Shown: piece after piece, positions 1 through 11,800 of the stretch | Layout of the letters: each line of letters starts with the position of its first letter | Numbering within the stretch: the first letter of the stretch is position 1 | Assembly: GCF_918797505.1 (NCBI RefSeq) | Contig: NC_092793.1 | Span: forward strand, 79,605,912 to 79,669,911 | Length of the DNA: 64,000 bases | Source: Bemisia tabaci | Taxonomy: Eukaryota > Arthropoda > Insecta > Hemiptera > Aleyrodidae | Reading direction: 5' to 3' | The notes under the pieces: model-generated | The model's input: only the letters and a program-made list of their open reading frames with translations | What the model was told of the DNA's origin: nothing | The model's database searches: none | Program-made: the position numbers and the translations under genes

Positions 1-374
1 CTTTCTGTCCTTTTCTTTGCCTCCTCCTTCTTCTTTGGTCTATTTCCCTTCAATCGCTACTTTTTCTTTTTTTCTTTATTTTTCTCTCCTTGTTAAAAAT
101 TTCAATACGCTGTTGATAGATGTTGAAGATGAGGTTGTTACGCAATATAGTTATTCACGAATCAATTCATTTATTTACACGCAAGAATACCAAAAAGAGA
201 TATCGTCTATACCTTTAGAACAGCTTTGACTCGCATGCTTTGACCTTTTCACTGTTGATTTATTATGAAGCAGAGGAAGAGGTCATTCATTGAGCGTTTT
301 AATTGCACCTGCTCCTTAAGCACTTTTATTAAGGAAAAATAAGAAGTATTATATTTGACAGGGTTTCATCAGGG

Positions 375-1190
375 ATACATATTTTTTTCCCATCAATTTA
401 ACTGAGAATAATCAATGCAGAGTGTGCAAACATTTCAAAATCATGAGTTAAAAACGCTGACTATGCGAGTATAAATATTAAAGCCAAACACAGCGGAGCG
501 GCGCGGCGTGCTGCTGGCGCGAGAGGCTCACTGGCGCCTACAAACCTAAGTGGATACTTCTCGCATTGCATAATGCTGGCCTCCCGCCCGCCGTGCGGCG
601 GCGCCTGAAGCAACTATTTCACAACAGAGGTGTTGCACAGTATTATACGAAATTGAACGTATTTAGAATGACAGGCATTCTTTAAAAGTATAGATCTTTC
701 CTCGCAAAATAAACCAAGGTACTTATCGTAGGATCGTAGGAAAAACCTAAGAGCCTTTAGCTGAGGCAAATATAGAGGTTTATCCGGTTCAGGTATAACA
801 AGGTGGGAATTTCTTGAAAGATAATTAAGTCCTGTTACATCAAAGAGGTGTAGAGAGTTTTAGTGAATTTTTTCTCATGGAATTGACGCTCCCCCATTTT
901 TACCAAAACTATCAACAATATGTTATTCTCCGTTGGACCAAAGGAAAACAAAACATAGAAAAAACAAGCAAACCCTCATTCTTCCTAGACATTATACATT
1001 TTCATCCAAAAACGTTGTGAGCAATTGTCGTTTGTATTTACATGTGGGCCAATTAACTTTGGGTCTCAACTTTCACGTGGACCAAAACTCCCGTGCCGAA
1101 AAAACGCGTGAACGTAAATTACTGGAAAAACAGGTGCATGCAGGCGCGGCCAAAAAATCGTTGACGAAACGTCCTATAACCTTTGACAGT
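375..1190 (+). repeat. Repeat P, unoccupied copy
   Basis: About 0.8 kb matching the reverse complement of 56030-58310. It contains one arm of a GC-rich hairpin (487-600) and an open frame from 933. In the other copy the frame is kept without indels for about 50 codons (shared stretch KNKQTLILPR, then VVSN and LYLHVG), suggesting descent from a coding sequence. The frame runs on to 1394 as Lys/Glu-rich low complexity. At 799-800 it holds the empty site of the element at 56380-57825. Confidence 0.75.
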
Positions 1191-2218
1191 TCTGAAAAAA
1201 GCTGCATTGTGGACATGTTAATGGATACACGGCACAATCCAGTCATGGCGAAATTCAAGACCAGATTAAAGGTGGCGTTGAAAGAGGAAGAAAGGAAAAA
1301 GAGGAGGGCAAAAATGAAGACTTGGACAAGAGAGGAAGAGGAAAACAGAAAAACCAGGAGGTGGATAAAGTTACGTACGATAAGTTGTGGATAAGTAATA
1401 CCGCCGAAGTTGAAGCTTTCATTTTTCCGGGTTCACGGGTTGACTCTTGAGATGACGAGAGTGAAAAATCTTATATTTGAGAAAACTAGGAGCTGCTTTG
1501 ACGATTTGAGGAGTTCAGTTTCAAGTAAGTATAGAAAGCGCAAAACAAAATGGAGCCTGAAGACTCTGGAGGTTCTCTTGTGTTTTTTTTCTGTATGAAT
1601 AAACTGATGGAAATTAAAACGGAGTCACTTCCAACCACTTAATCGCAACTTTCTCGAATGTATGATTAGATTAATAAAAAAAAGAGGGGGGGGGGAAATA
1701 ATTCCTCATAGAACAGCCAAACTCTTAGTAACATCTCTCGATGTTACTTTGATATCATTTGTTTTCAAATATTGGACGCAAAGACTTTTGAGATATCTGA
1801 GTTTCCATTCCATTTTTTGCGGATCAATTAAAAGAAAAAAAAGAAGAAAAATCCTCTTGCGAGAGCTTCGTCACAAAAGAGTACCTGATCAACGACTCTC
1901 ACACAGGAGTATTTCAAGATCTTTTCATTTTTCCTCATTTTTTACTATTCATAGTTCCCTCAAAGTTCACTCTTATAGTACAGCATAAGTAAAGACTTTT
2001 TTAGTAGTAAGTAATTTTGTTGGTGCATATCATCTACTTAAATTTTGCCTTCAAACTAAGCGCAGAGGCAATAAATCTACGCAGGAGCACGAATCCATTC
2101 GAGGAGCTTACATTTATCTATCGCCCCCCCCCCCCCCCTTCGTCCTCTAGAAAAAACTGCAGAGCCACCAGCAATTGCGTAAACTTATTGGCAGATGTTC
2201 ACGATGTTCTCTACTCAG
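1191..2218. other. No gene seen; AT-rich with a C15 run
   Basis: Lys/Glu- and Arg-rich short frames only. A C15 run lies at 2124-2138. Confidence 0.6.
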
Positions 2219-2710
2219 GGTTCGCCTTCAATTCAGCCACATAGGCAAGAAACACACCGAAGAGTGCGAATAGTTGTCTATTCGAAAAATGCACATTTAG
2301 CGCGCTCGACAAACATTGATGGGAAGAGGAACTGCTGTAGGTAGTTGAAGAACTGAAGGTTCTCCTTCAATTTCGCTACATAGGCAATAAATATACTGGG
2401 GAGCGCGAATAGTGGTCTATTCGAAAAACACACAACGATTATAAACATTGATGGGAGGAGGAACTGATATAGGAAGATTTCTTCAACTGAAGATTCTCCT
2501 TCAATTTCGCTACATAGGCAACAAAGATACCGGGGAGCCCGAATAGTTGTCTATTCGACAAACACACATCGATTACAAACATTGATGGGAGGAGGAACTG
2601 CTATAAGAAGCTGCTTCAACTGAGGGTTCTCCTTCAATTTCGCTATATAGGCAACGTACATACCGAGAGCGCGAATAGTTGCCTGTTCTAGAAACTCAGC
2701 TCTTAATCGC
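2219..2710. repeat. Tandem array, about 134-bp units
   Basis: Units begin near 2219, 2358, 2492 and 2625 (last one partial). Each holds CCTTCAATTTCGCTACATAG, then CGAATAGTTGTCTATTCG, then AACATTGATGGGAGGAGGAA. On the minus strand one frame is open across the last unit into flanking sequence (2802 down to 2551), but the frame is not kept across all units. Confidence 0.85.
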
Positions 2711-4741
2711 TGCATGAGATTTGATTGAATAAGCCGATATATTTCCTCACGCATCGCTCCTTGCCCCGTCGGTGTTTCACACACTTCCAATCGCAATTTC
2801 AAATCGTCCTCTTTTCTGTATATTTATACGTCTACCGACAGGTAAATTGTGCTGTAAAGGAAGGAAAATTCGAAAAAGAAACATGTGTTGGTGTGTTTTC
2901 GTACTCACGGATTCAGTTTATTAATGTCAATGTATGGAGGAGGTGGATTCCAAAGTATTTTTCTGTGTGTTCTTGAAATATATGCTTCATTAACCACAAT
3001 GATATATTTTCTGTGAGCTGTTTTCACTCTTCTTTTCTCAGCAAGGCAGATTCTACTCGCAACACTCATTTAACAAGTTTTAATTAACTTGCATGATAGA
3101 TTGAGTCACACGAAAGCACACATGTGCTAGTGCACGAACGGGACCTTCGTGTTTGATTATTATGATCAATGGAGCATCTGTCGTGTTGCATTCAGATCTT
3201 AAGCATCGCATTCATTGCGACCGCATATTCTCAAAGTAGATAACAATGTTAATCAACGAAACAAGGTTAATTTTGCACGCCTGACAAATGAAGAAATCTC
3301 ATTCGTAACGCAAATCAATCCTAATTTTCTCCTTTTAGCTCCAGATTTTAAATTCATCGTGATATATCAGTAAAATATCTGTATCGATAAGATTAATGAT
3401 GTTGATCAGGTTATGAGCTACAGTTTTCACTATTGCTATTTTACAAAAATTAGGAAATCCAGCTCTACGTTTTTTTAAGCAAGAAATTCCGAAAAAAACG
3501 TTCAAAAAAGCATTTGAATTCAAATGTAACTTTATTTGCTCATATTGTAACAAAACAACAATACATTATATACTTAAAAAGTACGTTTATATATTTTACA
3601 AAAAAAAAATGTATTTTTCGAAGTGCTCTTTTCAGAAGAACTCTAACTTTGTCTTGCGCTAGCTGGAATTTTGTAAATTTTTTGTCCTCTTCCGAAATGA
3701 GGATTTACGAAATTTGCTTAGTGAATAACAAAGTATTGAATAATTATCACCAACATTTTAACGGAAATATTACCTTTTTGAGGAAAAAATTGTGCAGAAG
3801 ATGGGCTAATTAATCTCCTCCACCTCTTTTGACTTGTTGGCTACAAAATGAAACGCCCTCTCATCAAAGAAAAGTTATCTTCCTCCAAAATTGAAATTCT
3901 TAATTCATTAGAGAAAAAAATAACTATCGGTCCCTCTACGAGACGAGTAGAGCGAAGCTAGTTTCCATGTAAAAACAAGTGTTACGAGGTGACTGTAAGT
4001 TATGATGAAATTTGTTCAGTGAGAAACACAGTAAGAATACGAATGATCTAAAAAGTTTATGTACAACGGGTAACACTGCGTAAGTTTATCGAGATGTTCC
4101 TCTTGAAAGTTTTCATTCTGAGTAATAAAACCTACCGACAATTACTTAATTTTGATGATTAAAGAGAATGTCGATCGCTAACGAATGACAAGTTTTAAGA
4201 CAGTAGCATAGAATATAAACCAAGACTAGCGTAACAGATTAACATAATAATTACAATATTTTACAACATAATTTTTATTAGAAGAATTTCTCTCAATACA
4301 TTTTTTGAGGTAGAATCTGAAAAAAAGGGAGTTGACCAAGACCTGAACTGGGGTTTCTCGGTCCCTGAATAGTCCGTTTCAATGAAATCACGATGAGGAA
4401 TTTTATTTTTTTCTGTTTTATTCTGATTTTGTCTCACAAGATTGTGTCAAAATTTCCAGGGGAACGCCCAAATCCGTAAATTACCTTTTTCCAACCAATA
4501 CGATTGCACAGTAAAGATTTGGAATATATTATAAATTGGTAGGTATTGGGAAAAATTTGTGGATGTGGCTGATTGCACAAATCTTTGCTGTTTTACTCGG
4601 TAGCACGGAACGAACAGGTATTAGATAGTGCCGATCAGACTCTTGTTATTCGAAATTTATGGAAATTGGTATAATACAAAGTCAATTCATCAATCAGAAA
4701 TATTAAGAAACTACGGAATTCGATCTTTAGAAGAATCTTGA
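2711..4741. other. No gene seen; AT-rich
   Basis: Short frames with low-complexity composition and no splice-supported coding. No strong repeat structure. Confidence 0.55.
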
Positions 4742-5131
4742 CGCGTACATCCATGTTACATTTGTAAAGAGCAAGAAAAATATTTTACAAGAAAAAAAGA
4801 ATCAATGTATCAAATTCAACGAAGAATACGCGAATTATGCCATATCAATGACAGGATCGAATTATTTATTTACATAGGATATAGAACATTTAATCCGCTC
4901 CAAAACCCAACTATTTTTATATCCTTCGGCCAACAATACGATAACAGCCTCATAATGCTGAGAGAGAATAACCCTTCCTTTTATGCTATAGAAAAAAATG
5001 GACCTAGGTGGAATTATAGACTATTCGGATATTCTTTGATTCACGAATATGCGTTTTGGGTTTTTTTCTACCAAATACTAGTAGACAAATATGGGTCCGC
5101 AGGAGTTACTGCGTTAATACATGTACCATAA
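4742..5131 (+). CDS. Possible orphan coding fragment
   Basis: An open frame after TGA 4739 encodes HPCYICKEQEKYFTRKKES, then MYQIQRRIREL (ATG 4805) and a chain rich in Tyr, Phe and Ile that ends with TAA at 5129-5131. It has a CxxC near the start and protein-like rather than low-complexity composition, and no repeat explains it. No family is recognised and no splice partner found. It could be a chance frame or the Sox 3' region read on the other strand. Confidence 0.22.
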   Translation, partial: RVHPCYICKEQEKYFTRKKESMYQIQRRIRELCHINDRIELFIYIGYRTFNPLQNPTIFISFGQQYDNSLIMLRENNPSFYAIEKNGPRWNYRLFGYSLIHEYAFWVFFYQILVDKYGSAGVTALIHVP

Positions 5132-5315
5132 AAATTAATGGACGCACCGAATTCAATCAGAATACGTAAGTCATTTTGAAAGACTCTCTGGCTATTCGAC
5201 ATTCAGATTATACGGGCCGAAGGCCGAGTTGAAATTGAACAGAGTCAGAGGACACGTTCATGAAAGCACCTATGCATGTGAGTAAATCAGTGACAGGGCG
5301 ACGTCTATCTATATG

Positions 5316-5473
5316 ATAGGCGTGCTTTGCGATATATCGATTGATCTGCCATTTGAACCTATGAAATAGGATCGATAAACAGGGTGTTCGCAACGAACAC
5401 CTTAATGATCGATTCTTTACCATAGCTTCAAATGGGGAAATATCGACGATCCATCATTCACGCCACGCCACTG
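5316..5473. mobile_element. hAT-like palindromic MITE in the Sox 3' UTR
   Basis: Matches the copies at 16367 and 60486: the right end is CACGCCACGCCACTG, the interior has GATATATCGATTG, GGGTGTTCGC and GAACACC, and two arms pair with each other. The left end is degenerate, so no target duplication can be read. It begins 38 nt after the Sox stop codon. Confidence 0.75.
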
Positions 5474-5510
5474 GTGCCTGATTGACGAGGGTCTAACTCC
5501 AATTCTCCGG

Positions 5511-5839
5511 TCAGAAAATAACAGAAAGAGGTCTCCTGAAGTCGGAAGAGGCGGCTGAAGGGGGTGATTGGTAGTGAGCTGCGGAGTGAGGTCCGTTGGC
5601 GTACTGCGAAAAGGGGACGAGGCCCCCCATACCAAGGCCGGAAGGGGTGCCGGAGGGAGCTGTGGAGGGCGTGGGCGGGGGGTGGGGGTACCAGGGTAAG
5701 GTGGCCGGTGAGGCGGAAGAGGAGGTCGAGGAGGAAGAGTGCTCCTCCGCCTTCCCTTCGTCGTCCGGGGTCTGCGATGGGCTCCGGGTCGCTGTCTCCG
5801 AGATGGATTTCCCAAGGTCCAGTGACGAGTAGTGCTTAC
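5511..5839 (-). CDS. Sox21b: Sox exon 5: C-terminus and stop
   Basis: Completes Ser264 and encodes residues 265-372, from [18 protein letters not shown] through Ser- and Pro-rich low-complexity sequence to [10 protein letters not shown] and TGA. The acceptor is CTGTTGACAG|GT. The exon is much more GC-rich than its surroundings (Pro/Gly/Ser codons). A hAT-like element lies 38 nt past the stop. A candidate AATAAA on the minus strand is at 4865-4870. Confidence 0.85.
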
Positions 5840-8800
5840 CTGTCAACAGGGAGTCAATTTTTAGGCGCGGAAAAACAAACCATAGAGGTAGGATCTTGCC
5901 AGATGATCGGTTGCCTAATAAGGGGGTTCTGGATTGGGTCCCCCTGGCAAAAAACGTAGAGGACGCCCTGCCAAATCGTAGATTGAGGGAATAAGGAAGG
6001 AAATGAGGAGATGCGATCTGCCGGAGGAGCTCTGGCAAGATCGCTGTCAGTGGTGGTTGGCTGTCGCAGAGCGCACAGAAGCGCTATAATAGCAACTTAT
6101 TAATAGTTAGTAGTAAAAGAAACTAGAGTATTCGCTTAATGGAGGTAAAACGGTTTTCCCAACTTGAGAAAATCGCCAGTGCGTTTAATGCTTGTTGGGA
6201 GGTGTTGGTTGTAAAAGTTAGTGCCTTCTGAATTTCATTTAAAAAAAGAATTATGCTCATGAATGCGTCAGGAATTTGCGATTTAAAGGGTCAGTTGCTC
6301 TGGTCGCAGAATTGTGTTTTGATGCTTGCTTCTAGTAGATCATCTAAGAATAATAAGATCTGTGCAAACCGCAACTTTCTACGTTCAATATTAACCGAGA
6401 TATCGCCCTTTGAAAAGTCGGGTTTTTGACGTCATCCACCGCGGTAATGACACCCTTGGTTTCTTCCACCTTGCTCTCATCCGAGTTTCACGTTTAGTGC
6501 GCAAATGTGCGTCACAATGACTGCTGAAAGCAAGGTGGAAGAAACCAAGGATGTCACTACCGCGGTGGATGTCAAAAACTCGATTTTTCAAAGGGCAATA
6601 TCTCGGTTAATATTGAAAGTAGAAAGATGCCGTTCCGATCTCATTATTTTTGGCCAATCTACATGAATCGAGCATCAAAACACGATTGTGTGATCAGTGC
6701 AACTGACCCATTGCTGAATTCGGTGTGAAATTTTGCAGGAAACACGATGGTGCCATTGGCTTCTCTGAAATCAACTCCCAAACTCAAAAAAAGCTCCCGA
6801 AGTTCAGGCTGTAATAGAGGGGGTATCCCACTATCCCACGGTACATTGAGAGTCCACCTCTATATCTAGTCAAACTTTCCATGCACAGATAGGGAGAAAA
6901 TACATTAGTAGGGTTGCCGTGGTTCCAACTTTGGAGTTCCCAAATAATGTGGCAACCCTATTAATGTATTTTCTCCCTATCTGTGCATAGAAAGTTTGAC
7001 TAGATATAGAGATGGACTCTCGACGTAGCGAGGGATATCTCTTCCATTACTGCCCGAAATTTGAGAGCTTTTTTAAAGCTTGGGAGTAGATTCAGAGGAA
7101 ACCAGTGGCACCATCGTGTTTCTCACGAAATTTTACATGAGGAAAAGTAGTTAAATCGCAAATCCCCCACACGTGCAAAAGCTCCATCGATCGTGCATTA
7201 TTAAATTACGAGCAAGGATTCATCGATGATCCAGAATCCTCAATTTTTTTATGTATGTAACTATTTTTGTTTCACTCTACTCACTTGATGCTGCCGCCGC
7301 CGCTGCGGACTCCATCATGTACGACCCGACCATTTTGGACGATTCTAGATACGCTTTGGTGAAAGCTGTGTCTAAGTACGACGTGTAGCCGCTAGCTGAC
7401 GAGTCTAAATATTTCTGATCAGGATACATAGACATGGCTAGGGTCGAGGCCGGTAGATATGGGGGTCTGAATTTTTCGGCTGCCTCCAGCGAATATTTCA
7501 TTGCCTCCATAGAACCAGGAACCATCTGCAAAAAAAATTGTCATAATTTTAGTTTAGCATTACAAACAGATCTGTAAGACATATAATGACAATTTTTGAT
7601 TTAACAAGAGATTAATAATCAGAGGGGAATCAGGTGATAGAATTCGTTTAATGGCGTCATCCACTGTGGCAGTGGCACCTTTGGTTTCTTCCACAATGCT
7701 TTCATCCGAATTTCTCGTTGAGTAACCAGTGAAAGTGTGCGACTACCTGACAAATGAAAGCAAGGTGGAAGAAACCAAGGATGTCACTACCGCAGTGGAT
7801 GACGTTATAAACCGAATTTTTTATAGTGCGATATATTCATTAATTATGTACGTAGAAAGTTGCTGTTTGGGCGGATCTTATTATTTCTAGCTAATCTACA
7901 AGCGTCAAGCATCAAAACAAAATCCTTTGTCCAGTGGAGCCAACGAATTCAATTTTTTACAAACATATGCCTGTGTACTTTTTGTCCAAAATTTGTCTGC
8001 TTTTCGCGTAAAATCAGAAGAGAAATCAGTGAAATTTTCAGTTGGAAATGCCCATGATCTTCCCGTTGAAAATGCAATCTACGAGGGGAAATTTGGCAAC
8101 ATTAAAATGTAGTTACGTTCTTTCGTATGGGAAACAACTAGTTGCGAGGAGGGGGACGCTGCGTGCATGACCGACCAGATGTGTACTCAACTCTCCGAAG
8201 TCGTCGTTCTCGCAAAATATGACGTAAGGACGTGTCTAAATTTACACGTGAGCCCTGTTCCCCGTTTGACTCTCTGCTACCCAGGACTCACGTGGAAATA
8301 GAGATACGTCCTTACGTCAGAGGAGAGACGATATATCTCCATTCAGCGAATGTACCCCGCGGCGCACAGTGGATCGAGTCAATGAGAGAGGTCAGACATG
8401 AAATTTTTTACTAATACTGCCAATTTTGATGTTTATTTCGTCACATTTTGAATTTCCAGGCGTGCCGCCAGAAAAAAATTTCACGAGGAAATCAATGAAA
8501 CCGCTTATAAAACCTCAAAGTTTTGTATGAACGGAGTTATGAGGTTTTTAAGTTTCGAAATTTTGTCCGACCTCTCCTATTGACTCGATTCACTGTGCGG
8601 CGCGGCGACTGCCGAACGCCATGCCAATCCCACCCCGTAAAGAAGCACGGCAGCGAACGCAGGCCATAACTGTCGCGACGCTTGAACATCTTTGGCAAAT
8701 CTTTCAGCAATAACAAGAAATTCAACAGAAAAATCCAGACCTCCCCAAACGAAATGGCAACTTCTGTTGAAGCGTACGTGAGCACGGCCTAGAGGATTCA

Positions 8801-11800
8801 TCGAATCGACAAAGACGCGATCCCGTGAATTCCGCCATTAAACGGATATATACGTCTCTTGGCACTGAGCCCTTGGATGTTTACATTCGTTTGTTTGGAG
8901 GTTTTGTCAGACGTATTCTGTACAGTTAGTAATAAATTTATCCAGCAAGTTTCAGATTGCAACCATTGTTGTATATGAGAGGAATTTGGAGTGGATGGAT
9001 CAAGAAAAACAAACATTTTTCATGGAAAGGAAAGGAACTTATGAGTTCAGGGGCGGATTGGCATCGAAATAGTGAAGAAATGACTATGGATGGGGAATCG
9101 GAACAAGTCAGAAACAATGAGAGTTAAGTACTAAGCCGGTAGAGCTGTGGGTAAACCAAAATACGTGGTCAAAGTGCTGCAAGCAACTATTACTGCTCCT
9201 GAGCCACTCACATTGCCTATCGCAATATCGAAGGCGAACTGATCGGAGCGAGTGAGGAACAATGTGAGTGTAGTAGTTAGATGCTACAGCTATGTGTAAA
9301 TCAAGTAAACGTGACCGAAAAGCTCTTTCCAATATTACAGCCTTAAGCTTAGCTTTAGTCAAAAAGCTGATTTGAGCTCGGCAACTTTTTCGCCATTTAC
9401 CATTGAATCACCTAATTCCAAATCGATTCCCAAATCACGTAACATTTAAATATTGCAGAGTCCTTCTCTGCTGTGCTAAGGAAGAACGCCGTACGAACAT
9501 CCGAGAGTTGCTAAATTTCCCCGGCTAAAGCATGTATTTTTGAGGAAAGTGCACTTTTTTCTTGAAATTTTCAGATATTTTACATTAAATTCCAACCAAA
9601 ATTCCGAGCAATTTGAAGAAAAATATATTCCAAATTTTTATAAAAGGAAATATGACGACATCTGGAAGCTCATGCTGAGTTTTTCCTTGACACAGTAGTA
9701 CTTTTAATTGCTCCAAGTGGTTTCTCTAAGTGTGAAAATATTGAGAATACTGCAAATTCCATCGATACGACTGAATTGTTTGTGATGCACTCTAATGCAC
9801 AATGCAAATTAGTCCCCGCAGAGAAAGGCGGAGCAGGATAGGTCGATTTTTCCATAAATCAACGCTAAACGGGCAGACGTAAAATCGGTGCACAGTAAAG
9901 CAGAATGTATTTAAACCTGGCGCAAGGGTTTAAGTGACTCATAAAATTTTTAATGCCTTAGTACTAACTATATTACGGTTATGGCGTCTGGATTAAGTTA
10001 TCGCTGAGCAAAGACTAGGAGTTTTAGCTTATCCGAACAGACGGGCAAATCTACTGTCCTAAACATACGATGAATGCCAATAACTAATGGCCCCTCATTA
10101 GTGGTTGCTTGTATCATTTCTTGTTTTGGTTTGACATGTGGTTAAAATATGTTTGTGTATCCGTTGAATTTTATCCGTGGGTTAAAATCTTTTTCTTCGA
10201 AAATGTCTCGCCAAAGTCGTAAATGTTATTCGAAATTCGGACTGTGAAACCTTGTATTTAAGGCTTCAAACTCGGAGCCAAAGGTAGCGTCTAATTTCTT
10301 TTTTTGTCAACTGGATTTAAGCAACATATATTGACCTTTTTTCCATTTCTAGGACCAGTAGTTAAGTGTGTCCATAATTTATGTTTCAATGAAAGGAGGT
10401 ATGAGGGGATCGATTTCAGACGAAAAGCTCTGTGTTCTAGTTCAAAAGTCTCTTTTCGCTCCTCCCATTGGACGCTTTATGCTATAAGGAACTATGTTGC
10501 ACGCAATCCGTATGTACATAGGTCCTTTTCGTATAAATACGTCCTATTGTCACGATCATTGTTCAACGAGGTACTATAAAGTGGGAGGTATCGATGATAA
10601 AGTAGATATAGGTATCATTTTCATGGCAAAATTGAGACATTAATAATTTATGGTTTTACTCGTCCCGAGGATATTTGTTATAAAAAATTGGAGATTGAGC
10701 TCTCTTCGTAAATTCAAATTTGAAGTTCATCTGTGCTAATAATATCTATTTGTAATATTTGAATTCGAGGTGACAATACCATTAGTTCCCTCAACGATAA
10801 AATCCTTCAAAAGTCTTTCTTTGACTCATCTCTTTCTATCGTGTGTTTTCATCATTCAAAGAGTACAGCAAATCAACATTTTTAATACAATTTTGATCAC
10901 ATAATTGTATTGTTTCATACCTTCTCGTCATAGGCGGTTCTAGACCTTCATGTTTGGGGGTGCCCAGAGGTGGAAAATGTCGGAGACCGGCCCCAAAGGG
11001 GACGGTCGCTCAGGGGAGGCCTAATTTTCGGCCCTCAAGTTTTATCCTATTCCTACCCTCCTTTCTCTTTTTCTCTCCTTTCTTACTTAAATACTTACAA
11101 ATTCAACGTAGAAAATTTTTAGCAAAACTTTCCAGCAAAACTACATTCTTACCATAAAAAAAAAACAGTAGAATCTTTGTAAAACACGGCTATCAATATT
11201 AATTCTGTTTAAAACATTTTCAATTAATTGCTGGGATTTTTTTCAGTGTGAGCGAATACAGAATCTTTGAAAGCAGTAATTTGGTCTTTTTTAGAGCAAT
11301 TTTCAGATTTAAAAAATTCATGAAATAAAAATATTGCCAATTTTTTGCGCTTCATAATACGATTTTTTCTTGACGTGTTTACTTGCCCAAAAGCCTCTTT
11401 TCACGGTTCCAGTAACCGTACTTAATTTTTGCTTGGGGGTGCCCGGCACCCACTGGCACCCCCGTAGAACCGCCTATACTTCTCGTTCTCTCTGAAATAA
11501 AGGATAGTCGTCATCAAAATGAAAAATTAGCAAATAATTATTTCCTCAGCAAATTTTTCAGTGGTCAATCAAGTAGATAAGAGGGAATGAGATGGAGAGC
11601 TGTAATATTTATTGTTAGTTGCTGACCTGTGTTGATGGTGTTGGAAGCCCTGATATTGACTGCTGAGTCATTGCCGCTGCCATTCCTAGAGATCCGTAAG
11701 GATTATAGTAGGATCCTACTTGACTGATGCCTGAAACAAACAGAGTAAGTTTAAGACATTCAGAAAATCAATATATATTTTATTGGTGCAAAATTTCATA

